From Chrysoporthe austroafricana (lineage: Eukaryota; Ascomycota; Sordariomycetes; Diaporthales; Cryphonectriaceae), in assembly GCA_001051155.2 (NCBI GenBank), contig JYIP02000004.1, forward strand, positions 1,675,576 through 1,739,575: a stretch of 64,000 nt of DNA, given 5' to 3'. The translations under genes and the position numbers were made by a program. Under the pieces are notes generated by a model. The model saw only the letters and a program-made list of their open reading frames with translations. It was not told the DNA's origin and did no database searches. Of the stretch, positions 34,280 through 47,613 are shown one piece after another. The stretch's first letter is position 1. Every line of letters begins with the position of its first letter.

Positions 34280-37200
34280 GCGAGGGCGTCACGGGCTAGT
34301 CACGTTGGGCGAGGCACGGTACGGGGGAATCGAGTCAGGGCTGGACAGCAGTCCGGTTCATCGGGCCTTCTTGTGACCGTGATGGCTTCCCGTGGATTGC
34401 ATCTGACGTATGGAGGATGACGCCGCTTGCGGTGTCCGAGGTGCTGCGGAGGTGATCATGAGAGCTTGCAGTCGGTTTCGGGTGACGTATCTGCTCGTCG
34501 CGGCCTGCCAGGGACAAACAGGGCCTGCCGTGTGGCGGCCAACGCTCGACGTGACTCATGGGTGGTGACAGGAGAGTTCGGACGAGGCTCTCAGCCGTCG
34601 GCATTGTAGCTGGGTTCAGCCCAGACAAAGATAGGAAGCAACATCACTACCCGCGCGCATCTCGGACCTGCAAAGCCTCCTTCGTGTCCATTTTGAGTGC
34701 TTACACTGCAACCGCTATCTGCATCTTGATGCGGGCGCCCCTCGCAGCGGTGCCGAAAGAAGATATGTGCAGTAAAATAGTAAGTGGGACGTCGGCTGGC
34801 ACGGCTGGATCGACATCGCCTCAATCAATCCGGGGGGCAGCGACTGACGACGACTGCCGGCGAAGGTGGTCAGATCTTTACTCTGCGCCCGACTCGCACA
34901 GATACTACCTACTGAGCAGGCGTGTCATGCGGAAAAGGGGGCTGTCGCCCATCAGGACCTTGGGAGACTTCGGCCAAAAATCATCCTGCGTGGCGTCGAA
35001 CCCAGGCCGCAGGGGATACGCAGAGGGCAGGTCATAAGTAGTCATCCCAAGGCAGTGCGCTCAAAAATAAATAGAGTTGAGTACTATAGCGTCACAATCT
35101 GCTATCGCGGCCACCGGAAATCTCCGGGGGGCCCTCGCCTGCTCCGGCGGGTCCCCTCTTTTTTCTTATTTTTATTTTGTTCTAATCTTTCTTATTCCCT
35201 TCTGCCTTGGTCCCTTGGTGACGTCTGAAGCGCCCATGCCGTTGTCGTGTTTCCCGTGGCCCTGTTTTACTTTCGTCCGTTCTGCTCTTTTGCCCACTCT
35301 ATCTGACAGGCGTGGTATCCCTGGTGCTATTTACAGAACTCTCGGAAATTAATTTGCATGCACGGCAGACAGGGCCAGGTCGGTCCCCCACGGGCGAGGA
35401 TAGGTAGTAGCTATGATTGGGATCGGGGCTCAGCCCGGCGATGGGGACACACGGAGTACTGTGGGTAAGGGGCGCCGGAGACAGATGCAGATAGATGCAC
35501 GCGCGCCGCCGCGGCGGGAAGGAATGGGGCTATGCGGCCTAAAACACTCTGAACGGGCCCGCAGGTCCCGATAAGGCAGGGCGATGGAGTCGAATCGGGA
35601 GGGCTTCGACGGCCTTCGACCCGAGGAGGGCTCGACAACCGGATCTTGGGTGCCGTCATGGGTGGTGTCTCTCCAGGGGCGCCCAGAATATCTGTCGTCC
35701 GGGGCAGGACTCGAGATAGAACCCAGAGGACGATGCGCCAAGCTCGGCCTATCTTTAGCTTGCCGACGAATGGGTTGTGGCGGACGAAGGGTATCATCGT
35801 CAGAAATAGAGTGTCTGTGGAAGAAAAAAGACAGTGTTGCGACCTTGTTTGGCGTAGAAGTTCACGACGCCTTACGTGGTGGATCAGTAAGGCCTCGTCA
35901 GCTTGCGCGCCGCTGACCAATAGGAACCACAGGGCTACGGGTCAGGCTGAGTACGACCGAGTTGGCGGCCTCCGGGCTCAGGTGTGGTCGCCGACCGCAA
36001 GGCAAGGGGAACCAGACGACGAGCGCTGTAGGGCAGAGTCGTGTCAAGATTGGATAGGTCTGATCTCCATAAGAGCCGAATTAAAGACCGCGGCTAGGCG
36101 GACTGGGGCAATTTCCCTAAAGAGATGAGTTCTTCATGCGTCCCAGCGATCGCTCTCCGCTAACACCACCCCAGAGCGCTACTGGGGATAGTATGTACTC
36201 AGCAGACACGCTGGTCCCTGTCGGCGGGCGCCCCGGAGGGAGGTTGATGGACAGGCAGAGTGCCGGACCCACTGAAAAGAACAGGTCATCGAAGCCGCCA
36301 TGGAAGCAATCTGTTTCCTCGGCGGCCCCCCTCCCCCCTTGGGTAAGGTAAGTGATCGAAACATCTGCGGTTCAGTTTCCCGGATTGGATCTAGCACCAT
36401 GCCATAACGGGCTGCAAACTACGCCCGGCTGCTCAAGAAAGGAGAGGCAGGCGGCGTCTGTGGGTGAGACCGCGAGACCCGGAGACGCGCGCTCGGCAGA
36501 CGTCAACGTTCCATCTGCTGCAAGCTACCGCTACTCGCTACCACAGGACGTGCGCGCCCGCAAGACATTCCCGCAAGAGTGTTAGCGGTGGGCGTGCTAC
36601 AGCGCACGGTAGCTGTGTAGGTTTGGCACCCGCACGTCTGTGGATTTAGGCAATATACCGAAGATGAGGGTGGCTTCCCTCCAGACAAGCTCAACACCGC
36701 GGCTGGGCACAGTCCTATGATCAGCGGCGGACAATCGACGCCCAGCCTGGTGGGACCCACCGGATTGTGGCCGAGAGGAACTAAAACGCATTGAATGCAG
36801 GTACACGGCTCCTCGCGCAACCATCTCCCCCACCCAGCACAGCCAAGTCTTGGGCCAGGTACGTATCCTGGGTAGAAGATTTCGGCCTGTGTGATTCGCG
36901 AAAGCCGTTACCCGTCGTCCTCGTGTGCTCGTCCTGGACAGGTAGCCGCCTGGGCGGTCCCGAGGGTGTGGCGTGGGCTCCACAGAAAAGGGTCTCCGGG
37001 GTGGCTTGACATCTCAACGCATGAAGATCTTCATGAGGGGTGGTCTGGAGGGCCTGGCCAGGCCCGGCTATAATTGGGATGATATTGATGAGTTGTTGGC
37101 GTGACAGACGGGGGCCCCATGCACACAGCCCCAGGCGCGAGAGCGAGAGAGAAACAAATCACCAGCGGCGGAGGAGGCGAAGAACAGACCCAGGCACCAG

Positions 37201-38102
37201 GGCAGACGGATTGCGATGGCCAGCCCGACGGGACGCGTAGCGGCTGGTCCTCGAGATCTTCATTGCGCGGTGCAAATATCATAATGAGCGGAGGACCGCC
37301 AAGCCCCACACCGAGGACGATCATTCTGATGGAAAACCCGGCTTCGTAAGCGGCCGTTCATGATCGCCTCCTGTGTAGTATGAGAGCCTGAAAGCGGCGC
37401 CGTACGTCTTGGTGGTGCAAAGAGGACGTGCTGGCCATTGGTCGAGGTGCGACCAGGGGAAACTCTGGGCACATACGACCCCAGGCTCGGTATCTGGTCT
37501 GGCTCACGAAACTCGCGGGCGGGCGCTGCCCCAGACTACCTAGATAGTCAAACATGCCAAGAAAGCCAAAAGGGTGGGCAGGAAACGGCAGGGTGAAGCC
37601 GCTACCGGGTCCCGATTGGCTGCCCCCGGGAGATCTGATTCACCACTCCGAGCGCCGTATCACATCCCCAGACTGCGAGTCTGTGACAAGGCCCAAACTG
37701 ACGATGAGGAGGGCATCTCAGCTGGGGGATGGGTCCGCTGGGCCTGGGGCCCGCACACGGTACACGGTCGGTGGTTCGCTTCGCTATCGAGGACGCAGCG
37801 ATCCGGCGGCACCCCGTTCTCTCACCCGCCTGGGACGGGTGAGAAGCTGTCGCCAGCCCACCCCACCCCAGGCAACGGCGCTGTCAGCGTCAGAGGCCTA
37901 GCATGGTCTGACCGAGATGGGATGGAGGCGCGCCCCTGAGGCGCTCGGGTCGGCGACAGACGAGAGCTGGCGCCCGGGGGAGAGAGGAAGACCCCTCCTC
38001 CAGCGAGGTCAGATATTGAGTCGTAAGACGAGAAGGGCGGCAAAACCGCGGCACACACCAGAGTCGCTAGGGGGTGTGCTGGGCAGACAGAGCTAGCCAG
38101 TC

Positions 38103-38149
38103 AGCCAGCGAGCCAGCGAGCCAGCGAGCCAGCGAGCCAGCAGCCAGCC
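38103..38149 (+). repeat. 8-bp tandem repeat (AGCCAGCG)
   Basis: There are four perfect AGCCAGCG units followed by degenerate copies. Confidence 0.85.
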
Positions 38150-40896
38150 ATCGCATCATAGCACTGATGGTCATGACAGGCCCCGGGTGCGAGGTCGAGC
38201 CCGCCGGTGGACTGAGCCATCCCGGACATCCGCAGGGCCAGTCGACGGCGCTGGTCGCGAGGTGGTGAGTGCGGAGTAGTGGTGGTGGTGTGTGGCAGGT
38301 GAGGGCCAGGGCTGGCCTGACGTGGGCTGGCAGCGGAAGAGAGGTTGCGATAGGCGGGCAGGGCTGGCAAGGTGGGAAGAGGTGGGGAGCAGGTGAGACG
38401 GCTGTTTCATGTGTGAAGTAATTCCTTCGATCCTACGTCCCCGACTGGCGCCAAACCGCTTAGGGCAGATCATGGGCCCTGCAGCCCGCTAGCCGTGCTG
38501 GCTGGCCACTCACAGGCCGCGCTGGCAGCCCTCCAGCGGGCGTCCTTGGGGCGTCCTGTGCGGCAGGCTGGCAGAGGGGGGGGGCACTGGGGGGCGTCGG
38601 TGGGGTGGCACGAGCCCCTGCAGCTGCGTTAGGATGCGGGCGGGTGGGTTCTCTCTTTTTCAACGACACCTGCTGCCCGCACCCAAAACCTCACCGGCTT
38701 GGGCCTCGAGCAGCGCACGCGACGCCTCTCCCCAGGCCGTCGTGCCATCCAATATATCGCCCCTCCCAGGCCCTGGCCTGTCTGCAGCGCTCACCGACAC
38801 GCCCAGCCAGCCAGCTCGCTCCTGTTCCGTCCCATCCTGTCGTCGCGCACGAGCAGCCTGCGCGGGAGACGCCGGCGGGCGGCTGGCGTGACGACGGGCT
38901 CACCAGCCTTGCCGAGAGCCTCCCCCCTCCTCCTCCCCCTCCCCCCACTGGCCTCCCTCAAATCAGAAATCAGACTATCCGCGCGCGCGGGCCAGGCCTC
39001 AGTCGGCACCTCTCCGGTCTCGTGAGGGCTCCAAACGTAGCCTCGGTCCTTCTCATCTCCCCTGCCCAGCTCTCTCACACATCACAGCCTTCCCGCGCCC
39101 GGCTGCCATCAGCCCAGCACGTCACTAGGGCGACGGCGGCCACGGCCTTCGCCGGGGCTGGTCTGTTTCCCAGGCTCGCACCCTCGGCTGGTAGTGGGGA
39201 TGGCAGGCCAGGCTAGCCGTTGTGGCTGTCTGGCGCTTCTCTATTTTGGTGCAGGCCTCGTGTCGGCTGCGGCTGCGGCTCTTAGCTAGGGCTGTAACCG
39301 CAGCCTCCGTGTCAGTCGACTCGTTGATCTGCGCCGTGCTATGGTAGCAGGTCCCTACCACGGTACTGAGGGCGGGCACGCCATTCGCCCTCACCCCCCG
39401 CGCCTGCTGCTGCCCTGTGGATGTCATCAGCCTCATCTCTCTGGGCGAGGTATCGGCTGCGGGTCTCCTGGGCGGTAGCGGCCCCGCTCCACCACTGGCT
39501 CGACCGTCTGAGCAGATGTCTTTCTTGGGACCAGGCGTCCCGGGGAGCAGGCGGCATCCTTGCCGCAGAGCTCTCGCACGGTCGACCCGGGGGCCTCTGA
39601 TCATCGGCTGTCGACCTGTGTTCCGAGCAGCAAGCAGGGTGCACGCCCACGACCGCCTGATGCAGCCCTGTGCGCGCGCGGGGGGGGGGAGGGTGGTAGT
39701 GCGCGAGATTCCGCGGCCGACGGGGTGACGTTCTGGACGACGGTTGGGCTCTCGACCGCCCTCGCCCTGGCCTTTAGCTTCCCAAATTTGGCGCACATAG
39801 CCTTTCTCGCGGCATGAAGAAGCCTGCCTCCCTGCCTCGACATCGAGGCACACAGGGGATGGCGCCTCGTGACGTATCTCCGCCCGTGGCGCCCGAGGCC
39901 CTGGGTCCTGGCACCCGCCTGGCCGGGGAGCTTGGGTAGATAGCGATAGTGGCATCGGGTCTCTGCTGCGGCGGGATGCTGTGCTCTGTCTGGTTTCTGG
40001 CATGTCCTCCCTGGCCGTCAAGGCCCTCATAGTCCGTCCAGATGGGGTCGCTGGTCCTGAGACAAGTTGCCGAAATCCAGGCCCTGACCCACCCATCTGG
40101 GCTCAGGGCTGAGCAAGCACCTGAGGATGAATTGGGTTTCCCCGGGCCAGAGCCGCTCTGCCCAGCTCTGCCCAGCTCTGCCGGACTGACCCTCGTCCTC
40201 CCTACTTTCCTGGCCTGGCTTCTGTGCCTCCTCTGGGCGTCTCAGCCTCCCCCCATCCCGGCTCGCGCACCCTGCTCTCTTCTCACCGTCCTCCCTTCCT
40301 GTCCTCGTGCGCCCTGCCGGGGGCCTGGAGGGATCGCTGGGCTGTCCACCCTCGGAAGACCGCGCGTTGCACCTGTCCGCCCTCCTTCGTCCTGCTCGCG
40401 AGCTGGGGCCTCGCCGCGGCGCCGACGTCCCTCTCTCGTCGAGGGGTGGTGAGTTTGACCCTTGTTCCCTACTCCCAAAATAAGCCTCGACTGGGCCCGT
40501 TCCTGGTACATCGGCATCTCAGGCCCTCCCCCCCCCCACTGGGGATCCCACACATCGATGTCCCGTCCTTCGAATCCTTGCAATATCTCTGGAAAGGGCA
40601 AGGCCCACCACTCTCCTGGCTGCCCACCTCTTGTTCGAGTTCAAGACTGCAGGCCAGGCTTGTATCAGGGATTCCGGCTTAGCACCTACCGACGTTCCGA
40701 ATCTGTCCCCCTCGGCGGTGTTGGTCTATTCAAGGTTGATGCCGTCCGATACCACGGTACATTCTTTTATACCGCCGGGGTCTTCTTGCACTGCCCCTCC
40801 ATCTGGGCCGTCTTGCTCTCCTTCCCCCAGTTGTGCCCACCGTCCGTCCGCCCGCCCAGGAAACCTTTCTATTTGCAAAGCTCACTGCCAGTCGCT

Positions 40897-40898
<2 letters not shown>

Positions 40899-40927
<29 letters not shown>

Positions 40928-41188
40928 CCCGGGGCCCTCTCCTTTTTTTTTCCCTCCACCTTTTTCCCCCTCCCCTTAAATTAAAACCACCCCGCCCCCC
41001 TCCCCCCCCCCAAGACTCCACCCCTTNTTTTTTCCCCGGGGGCTGTCCCTTAAATCCGCCCCCCCCCCCCCACCCCCCCCCCCTTTATTTCAAAAAAGTG
41101 GCCCCTCTCCCCCCCCCCCCCCCCCCCCACCCCCCCCCCCCCCCCCCCCCCCCCCCGCCCCCCCCCCCCTCCCCCCCCCCCCCCCCCC

Positions 41189-41220
<32 letters not shown>
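40899..41220. other. Poly-T / poly-C low-complexity block with an undetermined base
   Basis: The block is bounded by T29 (40899-40927) and T24 (41197-41220) runs. Between them lie long C runs and an N at 41027. The unique-looking words CCCGGGGCC occur just after both T runs, which suggests the inside is a degraded copy of the sequence that follows. It is probably a sequencing or assembly artefact, not biology. Confidence 0.75.
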
Positions 41221-41703
41221 CTTCCCGGGGCCTTCGACCTATATCAGCGCCTCCACCTTCGACCGCTGCCCTATAATATAGCAAGAGCTGGCTCTCTTCC
41301 CCCCCCGACGGATGCCAGCCGTTCCCTTCCCGTGTCGTCACTACGAGTTGTATCTATACGACTCACCACGCTCCTTAACCCCCTGTCGGCGAACACGGTT
41401 CTCCCGACAGCAATAACAAGGTCCTTCAGAGGACATCGTCTGTCCCCAGTCGAGTCTCGATTATCATCCCGCGCCGTTCGACGCACAGAGGTTACTTAAC
41501 CCGAGATCTCCACCGACATCCGACCCCTGGGAGCTGTGCGCTCTTGATCTCGACGACACAGCATCCCGTATCCTGTCAACGTGGAAAGGCTGTTCCAGTA
41601 CGCCTTCTCACCGGCGCCGGAAATTATTCCTCTTACCCTGTCCTTGGCCCCCGGGTCGCCTCTATATATCCAAGTAAGTTACAAGGTCGCCCGACGATAT
41701 ACG

Positions 41704-41796
41704 ATGGCACTCGTCGACACGAAAGCGCGGTGGAACCCGTTAGCAACCCGATCCGCTAGCCCAGGTTGCGTCCTCCGTCTGTGCTATACATGCTGA
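41704..41796 (+). other. Possible uORF 1 of the Rua1-domain gene
   Basis: A 30-codon ATG ORF (MALVDTKARW...) ends about 100 nt before the main start. It matters only if transcription starts upstream of it, which is unknown. Confidence 0.3.
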
Positions 41797-41802
41797 CACG
41801 AC

Positions 41803-41985
41803 ATGGTCTTCCCAAGCTTCAGGCCAATTTTCTTTATTAAAAAAAAATTGCCGTTTACAAACTGGAATCCCTTACATGCAGTAGCGTTCTCGCCGCAATG
41901 GATCCGAGTCAGGCCCAACTGTAGGTCACCTTACAATAGTTGCGGGATTCCCAGTCTCAGCTTACACGGAACTGTACACACAGGA
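41803..41985 (+). other. Possible overlapping uORF 2 of the Rua1-domain gene
   Basis: An ATG at 41803 (G at -3 and +4) opens a frame different from the main one. In the spliced message it has 39 codons and ends at a TGA made by joining T41920 to GA at 41984-41985, 23 nt past the main ATG. Unspliced it would run 73 codons to 42024. Confidence 0.35.
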
Positions 41986-44066
41986 GCCACCAAATCCAGT
42001 CACCGACGTTCGCCTACCATCTGAACAACAAATACCGACGTGACACGCCTCCTACTGGACAGCCTGCTCCTATGATGAACATGGCTGGAAACGAAATGCC
42101 AATCAAGACCGAGGGGATGGGCGCGCCATCGCAGGCTATGTGGACCACGCCGACCTCAGCGGGCATGCGGCCGCGCCCGGCGACTATTCATGAAGGCTTC
42201 TCGTACTGTGTGGAAGAGGGTTACGGTGCTTTACCGGCTTGGGACTCTTCGACTCTGCCGCTGCAGAACCAGCAACAGCAGACACCAAGCGACACCGTCT
42301 CGTCCAGACCTATCTCTGTCCACCAAGAGTTCTATCCTCCGACGACCTTGGAGAACGGTTCGTCCTTACTCGGCGGTGACAGCAGGCCTACAGAAACTGA
42401 CTGCGTGATACAGGCCAATGGATGCAGAAGCCCATAGAGGACAACCTGGAGATGCACGGGATCGACGCCGACATGAGCATTGGGCAGGCTTATACGACCG
42501 ATGAGGCCATACCCATTATCGACCTGCGCTACTCTGGACAGCCTATAGAAGGTGAATCGTTGAATTTTGAAAACGGAATTAACACTCGACGTATGTCAGG
42601 CTCGTCGTTCACCATGTCCACCTCTGGTGGACTCTCAGACATGACATCTTACGAGGACTTCTCAACAGCTCTTTCCGACGCGCACTCGTTCACTTCGGAC
42701 TATCCGCCACCGTCGAACAGAAATTCTTTGATGTCTTCGACGCAACTATCGCCGGTCGCATCGCCGCGAATGACACCGCAGAGCCGCTCAGAGCTCGTAA
42801 GGACACACAGCAGGGGGCGTGCGTCGCCATCACCACGGCCAGGTATGCGATCCGCACCGTATAGCGTGGAGGGTGGGAGGAACAAGCGCTGGTCAACTGG
42901 ATCTTATGGCACCATGTCGAACCGACGACCATCACCGTTTGTCTACCAACACACTCCCGACACTTATGGGCCGCGCATGCCATCAAGGCATTCCTCGCCT
43001 ACGATACAGAACGCTCAGATGCCTCTGAATTTTGGCAACCTACAGGCAACGCAGCAGCAGCAGTTCTTTATGGGACCTGCTCATCCTGCGGCCTTCCAGC
43101 GCAACAGCATGTTGCTACCCTCGCAATTGCCGTCGCAGGGCTTCCACCAGGACCACCATCACTTCGAGACTCCGCCTCCATTACTGTCGCATGGGCTGTT
43201 TCGCATGCTACAAAGCAATGCCGACCCTCACTCCCTGCACGGTCACTATACCGACCTGTCGGACCCTCCAGACCTGTACGCTTCTCTCCACGAAGAGCAG
43301 ATCCCACCGCCTCCCGAAGATATGAACCCTTCGGATCCGGACCTGGTGCCCCATGAGCAGGAACTGCGGTTCGACGGTGATCTATACACGCCGAAGTGGG
43401 TGCGCGGCCACGGAAACAAGCGCGAGGGGTGGTGTGGCATTTGCAAGCCGGGGCGCTGGCTGGTGCTGAAGAACTCGGCCTTCTGGTATGACAAGAGTTT
43501 CACACACGGCATCAGCGCCGCCACAGGCCAGCCGTTCCAGGAACCACAGGAGACACGGCGCATGGATGGCAACCCGGATGTCTGGGAAGGGCTCTGTGGG
43601 AGCTGCAATGATTGGATCGCCCTGGTCAGCTCCAAGAAAAAGGGCACCACGTGGTTCCGACACGCTTACAAGGTGAGCAGTTTTTATTGATCTGTGTACG
43701 GCCTAATCGCGCTGGCGGCAGCTAACTTGTCGAATCTAGTGCCACACGCATCCTAAGATTAAGGACGCACCCAAGCGCAGGAGGGAGAACAGCCACCAGC
43801 GGCTGGCGGCATCAACTACAGCGAGGCCAAAGGTGGAACCGGGTCAGCAGCTACCGCAACAAGCCCAGAACGCTCTCACGCCGGTCACGCCACCGTCCAC
43901 GACCAACGCCTCAACCACACCGACAACAGCCCACACGCAGGTCACTTCTCACCCCCAGAACATGGAGCAGCCTCAACACCACTACCAACAGACTATGGTG
44001 CCGCACCCGGCCCACGCGCACCATGGGGACGACGGCATGATGGATGGGTTCTCCAACATGATCTAG
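41898..44066 (+). CDS. Rua1-type C-terminal zinc-binding transcription regulator
   Basis: This is a predicted nuclear regulator. Exons are 41898-41920, 41984-42357, 42414-43672 and 43740-44066, giving 660 residues. It starts MDPSQAQLSHQIQSPTFAY. The first 490 residues are Ser/Pro/Gln-rich and disordered. The C-terminal domain (about 480-570) carries WCGICKPGRWLVLKNSAFW, FTHGISAATGQPF, WEGLCGSCNDWIAL and TTWFRHAYKCHTHPK, with spaced Cys and His residues able to bind zinc. This matches the Rua1 C-terminal family (formerly DUF4451). Rua1 controls ustilagic acid genes in Ustilago. From memory, the ascomycete conidiation regulator MedA/Ren1/Acr1/ACON-3 may have this domain, length and glutamine-rich character; I have not confirmed that. 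It has a very long upstream region and possible uORFs. Confidence 0.85.
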
Positions 44067-47000
44067 GCGACCGGGTCTCAGATCAGCAAGTCCACGCATC
44101 TTCGTCACACCAAGTTTTGCAGGCCGAACTTCAACGTCTCCCTTTCTTCCAACAGTCATCAGGTCGATCTTCTTTACGTGCGTCACGGCAACGGGGATCT
44201 ACGGGTTTCAACGGATACCATAGAACAGCATGGGTTTGAGTTGGGCTGAACTCCTTTCCAAATTCTTCTGACAATTCTTCACAACGGCCCAGCCCCCCGC
44301 TGGCTTTCTTCACAAATTTTCCGACCACAACAGCACGTCCTTTTCCTTGTCGAGTCTTTCTGCATGCGCGCGATATCCCACAACCTGTCATTTACGGAGG
44401 ATGATGAATAGATCGTTACGAAATTGATGAGGAAGCATAAGGGGATTGAACGATTCTTTGTCTCAGTTCTTGATTTTTTTTTTTTTTTCCACCCATCTCA
44501 ACAAATTTTTCATACCCCCAGTTCTTTCTATCCTATCCTTGACAAACATTTTTCTGCACGACTTCTCGGTTTCATGTTCATATTTATGCCTTCCTCACTG
44601 TTGCACATGCTCCCCTTCTCGTCCTGGTTCTTCTTAGCTAGCTAGTTTAGTAGTAGATAGCGCTACCCACGGAGGAAGCAAGGCGCACACCGAACCGGCG
44701 GTCTGTTTTCGTACTGCTGTGCATTTCTGGATTGATCAAAAAGAGGAGGATACCCACCTTGGGGAACACAGGAGGCAGCACAGCTGGGTCAGTCAAGTCT
44801 GGCGGGCGATGGATACGGGTCCGGGATTAGAGCTGGCGAAGTTCATGGGGATGAGGGAAACTTTGTCTGCGACAAGTTGAAAACATGTAGAATGTTTGCA
44901 AAATTCAGCTCGTGATTCTCGCTATGACGTCTATCTACTTGGTGACTCTGAGCCCTTGGAACCCTCACGGTGCTCGCAACCGACCACATGATGTTGAAGG
45001 TCGTCACGAGGAGCTGCACGCCGCGTACATTCCGCACCTCCAACACCATCACGCATTCTAGACACGCCCGAGGATCACCACGAGTCCAGCAGCAACGAGC
45101 GGTACATACCCATGTGACGGCAAGGGGCCACACACTGGGCCGTGTGGATAAAACCGAGGCGAGGCCGAAGGCGGGCTGATTGATGCACAGCAGATCGGAA
45201 TCTCGCTGGGGCAGCTTGCTTCGCGCCCCCATCGCCGAGTCGCCGACGGCCCGGGGGGCGCGGGTAGGAGGAGAGGGAGCTCTAGCGCAGCGCGCAGGCC
45301 GGCGTTTCACATACACGTCCTGGCCACCTCGTCCAGTCCAGACTTCTGGGAAGGGAGGTGGGGGTGGGGGGGGAGGTTATAACCTGTCCGGCAGGGCTGA
45401 TCCCGCGAGGTCCTGATCTGACAACCCAGAAGAGAAGGCTGGGGACGGTATCGAACCTCGAACGGGCGCTGGGCCTAGTCTGCAGTGCGCCTGGGCGAAG
45501 ACTAAAGCGGCAAGGTAGGTCCAGGCAAGCTCTCGCCCATCGGGCAGTAATCAGCGCCGATGGTAGAGAGAGATCCTGGAACGGCCAGGCAAGGCTAGCC
45601 TTGCAATGGCTGAGGGGGGACGAGATAGCGCGAAGGTTGGCTCCAGAATTTGACTCCATGGTCGCGTGTGTAATTGTCTCTGGTATGGTGTGCTTCATCC
45701 CATCGTTCCAATACCGATTTCCGTCTCGAGTTCTGGTTCGACTTGGCTGCAGCGGTGCCTCGGCCAATCAGCTGGCTGCTCGTCAGCCTTGCCCAGCGCG
45801 CGTTCGGGAAGCCTATCCGGTGCCTGGGTCGTGCCTCGGCCAGCCGTCTGCTGGGCCCTGCCCAGGCACGTGCGACGCAGGGCTCCCAGACGGCCAGTCT
45901 CGTCCTCGGGGTCCTCGCCAGAACGCCTCCAGGCTGGTGAAGGTAGTAGTCGCGGCCACGAACGCGCACGCACGTCGCTGGGTGCCGCCTCGCGGTGCCA
46001 CTCCGGAGCTGGGCTGGCCAGGGGCGTCGAGGATGTGAGGTCCCGGGACAGACCAGGTGCACGTCGCCCAGACGGCCGCAGACCGGGACCATTTGCCTCG
46101 GCAGAGCCACGCGGGGAGAGGTAGGCTTCGAGGAAGGTGGAGGGCTCCGCACCAAGCGAGGCTGACGGCATGGAGCGGCCGCCGGTGTCAGAGGCGCAAC
46201 CCCCGGGAGTCTATCACATAGACCCGCGACACGAACGCGGGACCGAGCAGAGGAGGGCCCCACGGCCTATATTACGGGAGCTCTACGACGTAACTCTGCG
46301 GTCGCCCTAGTCTCGAAGGAGAGCGTGCGAGGGAAGACACCTGCCCTGGTGACATCGGTAGGGCCGGTATGCAGTGACTTGCCCAGATGCTGACGAGGCG
46401 AGGCGCGCGCACTGACGACGCCTCGGCGGCACTCTGCTTGGCTGATGATCAGGCCATCCTCGATCACCAGGACAGCCCCTCCCCCTCCCCCTCCAGGGCC
46501 CAACCCAACCTTTGCCGTCGACGACCCCACGATGCCTCTGGCCAGGGGGCCTGTCTCCCACGCACGCGGCAGCAGCATCTCGAGAACGTGGCGCCTGGGG
46601 CTGGGTCGACCGTGCTCATCTCCCGGCTTTCATGCGAGGCCCTGTGCAGCCGCGGCGCCGGGCGCTGGCGGTCGCTTGGCGGGACGACCAACCGAGAGAT
46701 GGCCCAACGCGTGCAGGTTTGGCACGCACGAGCAGGCCTGGGAGATACCATAGCACGTCGCGTGCCAGGGAGGGCTGGTCCTTACGGCGCCCTGGCCGGC
46801 GTGGCCCCACCGGAGGAGGTTCTCATAGGTATTTATTGGGCTGCCGAGCTTATGATGACAGGTGCTGTGTGGCTGGCTTAGTGAGCAGGAGCTGGCGCGG
46901 CGCGTCGAGCTCGACACGCTGAGGACGGCTGGACGGCAAGGATTGTCGGCGAGGCGCTGCTGCTCCAGCCTCTGAGGGCGATGATGTGACGATGTGGGTG

Positions 47001-47613
47001 AGGGGAGCTCGACGGGCTCCCCAGTAAATTAATTAGGCGGCCGGCTAATCAACCACCGCATCAGGGGTCCTCCAGGACCAGAACTCACCTTTCCCACCAA
47101 AAACTGCATCCTCAGCCCTTCCGTCCACCACTCAGCGCACGACATCTATCCTGTCTTGGGACACCGATCCCTGGAGCTTGATACCATCTCAAGCCATGGT
47201 CCCTCCCACCTGCCCGATCAGAGGGGCCGTTCCACACGCACACACGCTTACGATGCCATTAATAAAAGCTCGTGCTTGCATCCTCTGCGTGTCTGACGAG
47301 GCACTCTCCTGGTCTCGCGTCCGGGCCCAGCAGCCCTCACAAGCCGCGTAGAGGCCCTCCTCCCACGGAGGGAAGAGTCGAGCTGTCTATCAATAGTCCG
47401 CGGCAGATCGGAGATTGTCCCTCACACGAGTGAGCTGCGTCCCAGGCAGGACCAGAGGGAGCAGGCAGCACGGCGGCCAACCGCAGCCCGCACGTCATCC
47501 CCCGGCCAATGGCGCTGTGAGATCCCATCTGCAAGCACTTTAGCACGGCTGCAAGGGGGTGGAGCCGGGCCTCCAGGAGGCCCGCCGCCTGGCGTGCATG
47601 ATGTGCGCTGCGT

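Larger units (their letters stand above)
34280..41897. other. 7.6-kb GC-rich gene desert upstream of the Rua1-domain gene
   Basis: No ORF here has a domain, and the long ones (for example 39125-40096 on the minus strand) are Arg/Pro/Gly/Ala/Ser-rich, as expected of non-coding GC-rich DNA. The region contains short tandem repeats near 38.1 and 40.15 kb and a probable sequencing artefact at 40.9-41.2 kb. It may carry the promoter and long leader of the next gene. No tRNA is supported. Confidence 0.5.

Noticed and set aside
34990..35060. tRNA B-box-like GGTTCGACGCC on the minus strand
   Set aside because: The flanking bases cannot form a T-stem, and no matching A box, anticodon stem or acceptor stem is visible.
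38605..39216. 203-codon open frame on the plus strand
   Set aside because: It is low-complexity Pro/Ala/Arg sequence with overlapping frames and no recognisable homology.
39125..40096. 323-codon open frame on the minus strand
   Set aside because: It is Arg/Pro/Gly/Ala/Ser-rich with no domain and overlaps other long frames on both strands, as expected in GC-rich non-coding DNA.
40462..41499. 345-codon open frame across the poly-C/poly-T block
   Set aside because: Its Phe and Pro runs are produced by the homopolymer artefact, and it includes the undetermined base.
45430..45500. Second B-box-like GGTTCGATACC on the minus strand
   Set aside because: The T-stem does not pair and no acceptor stem is found.
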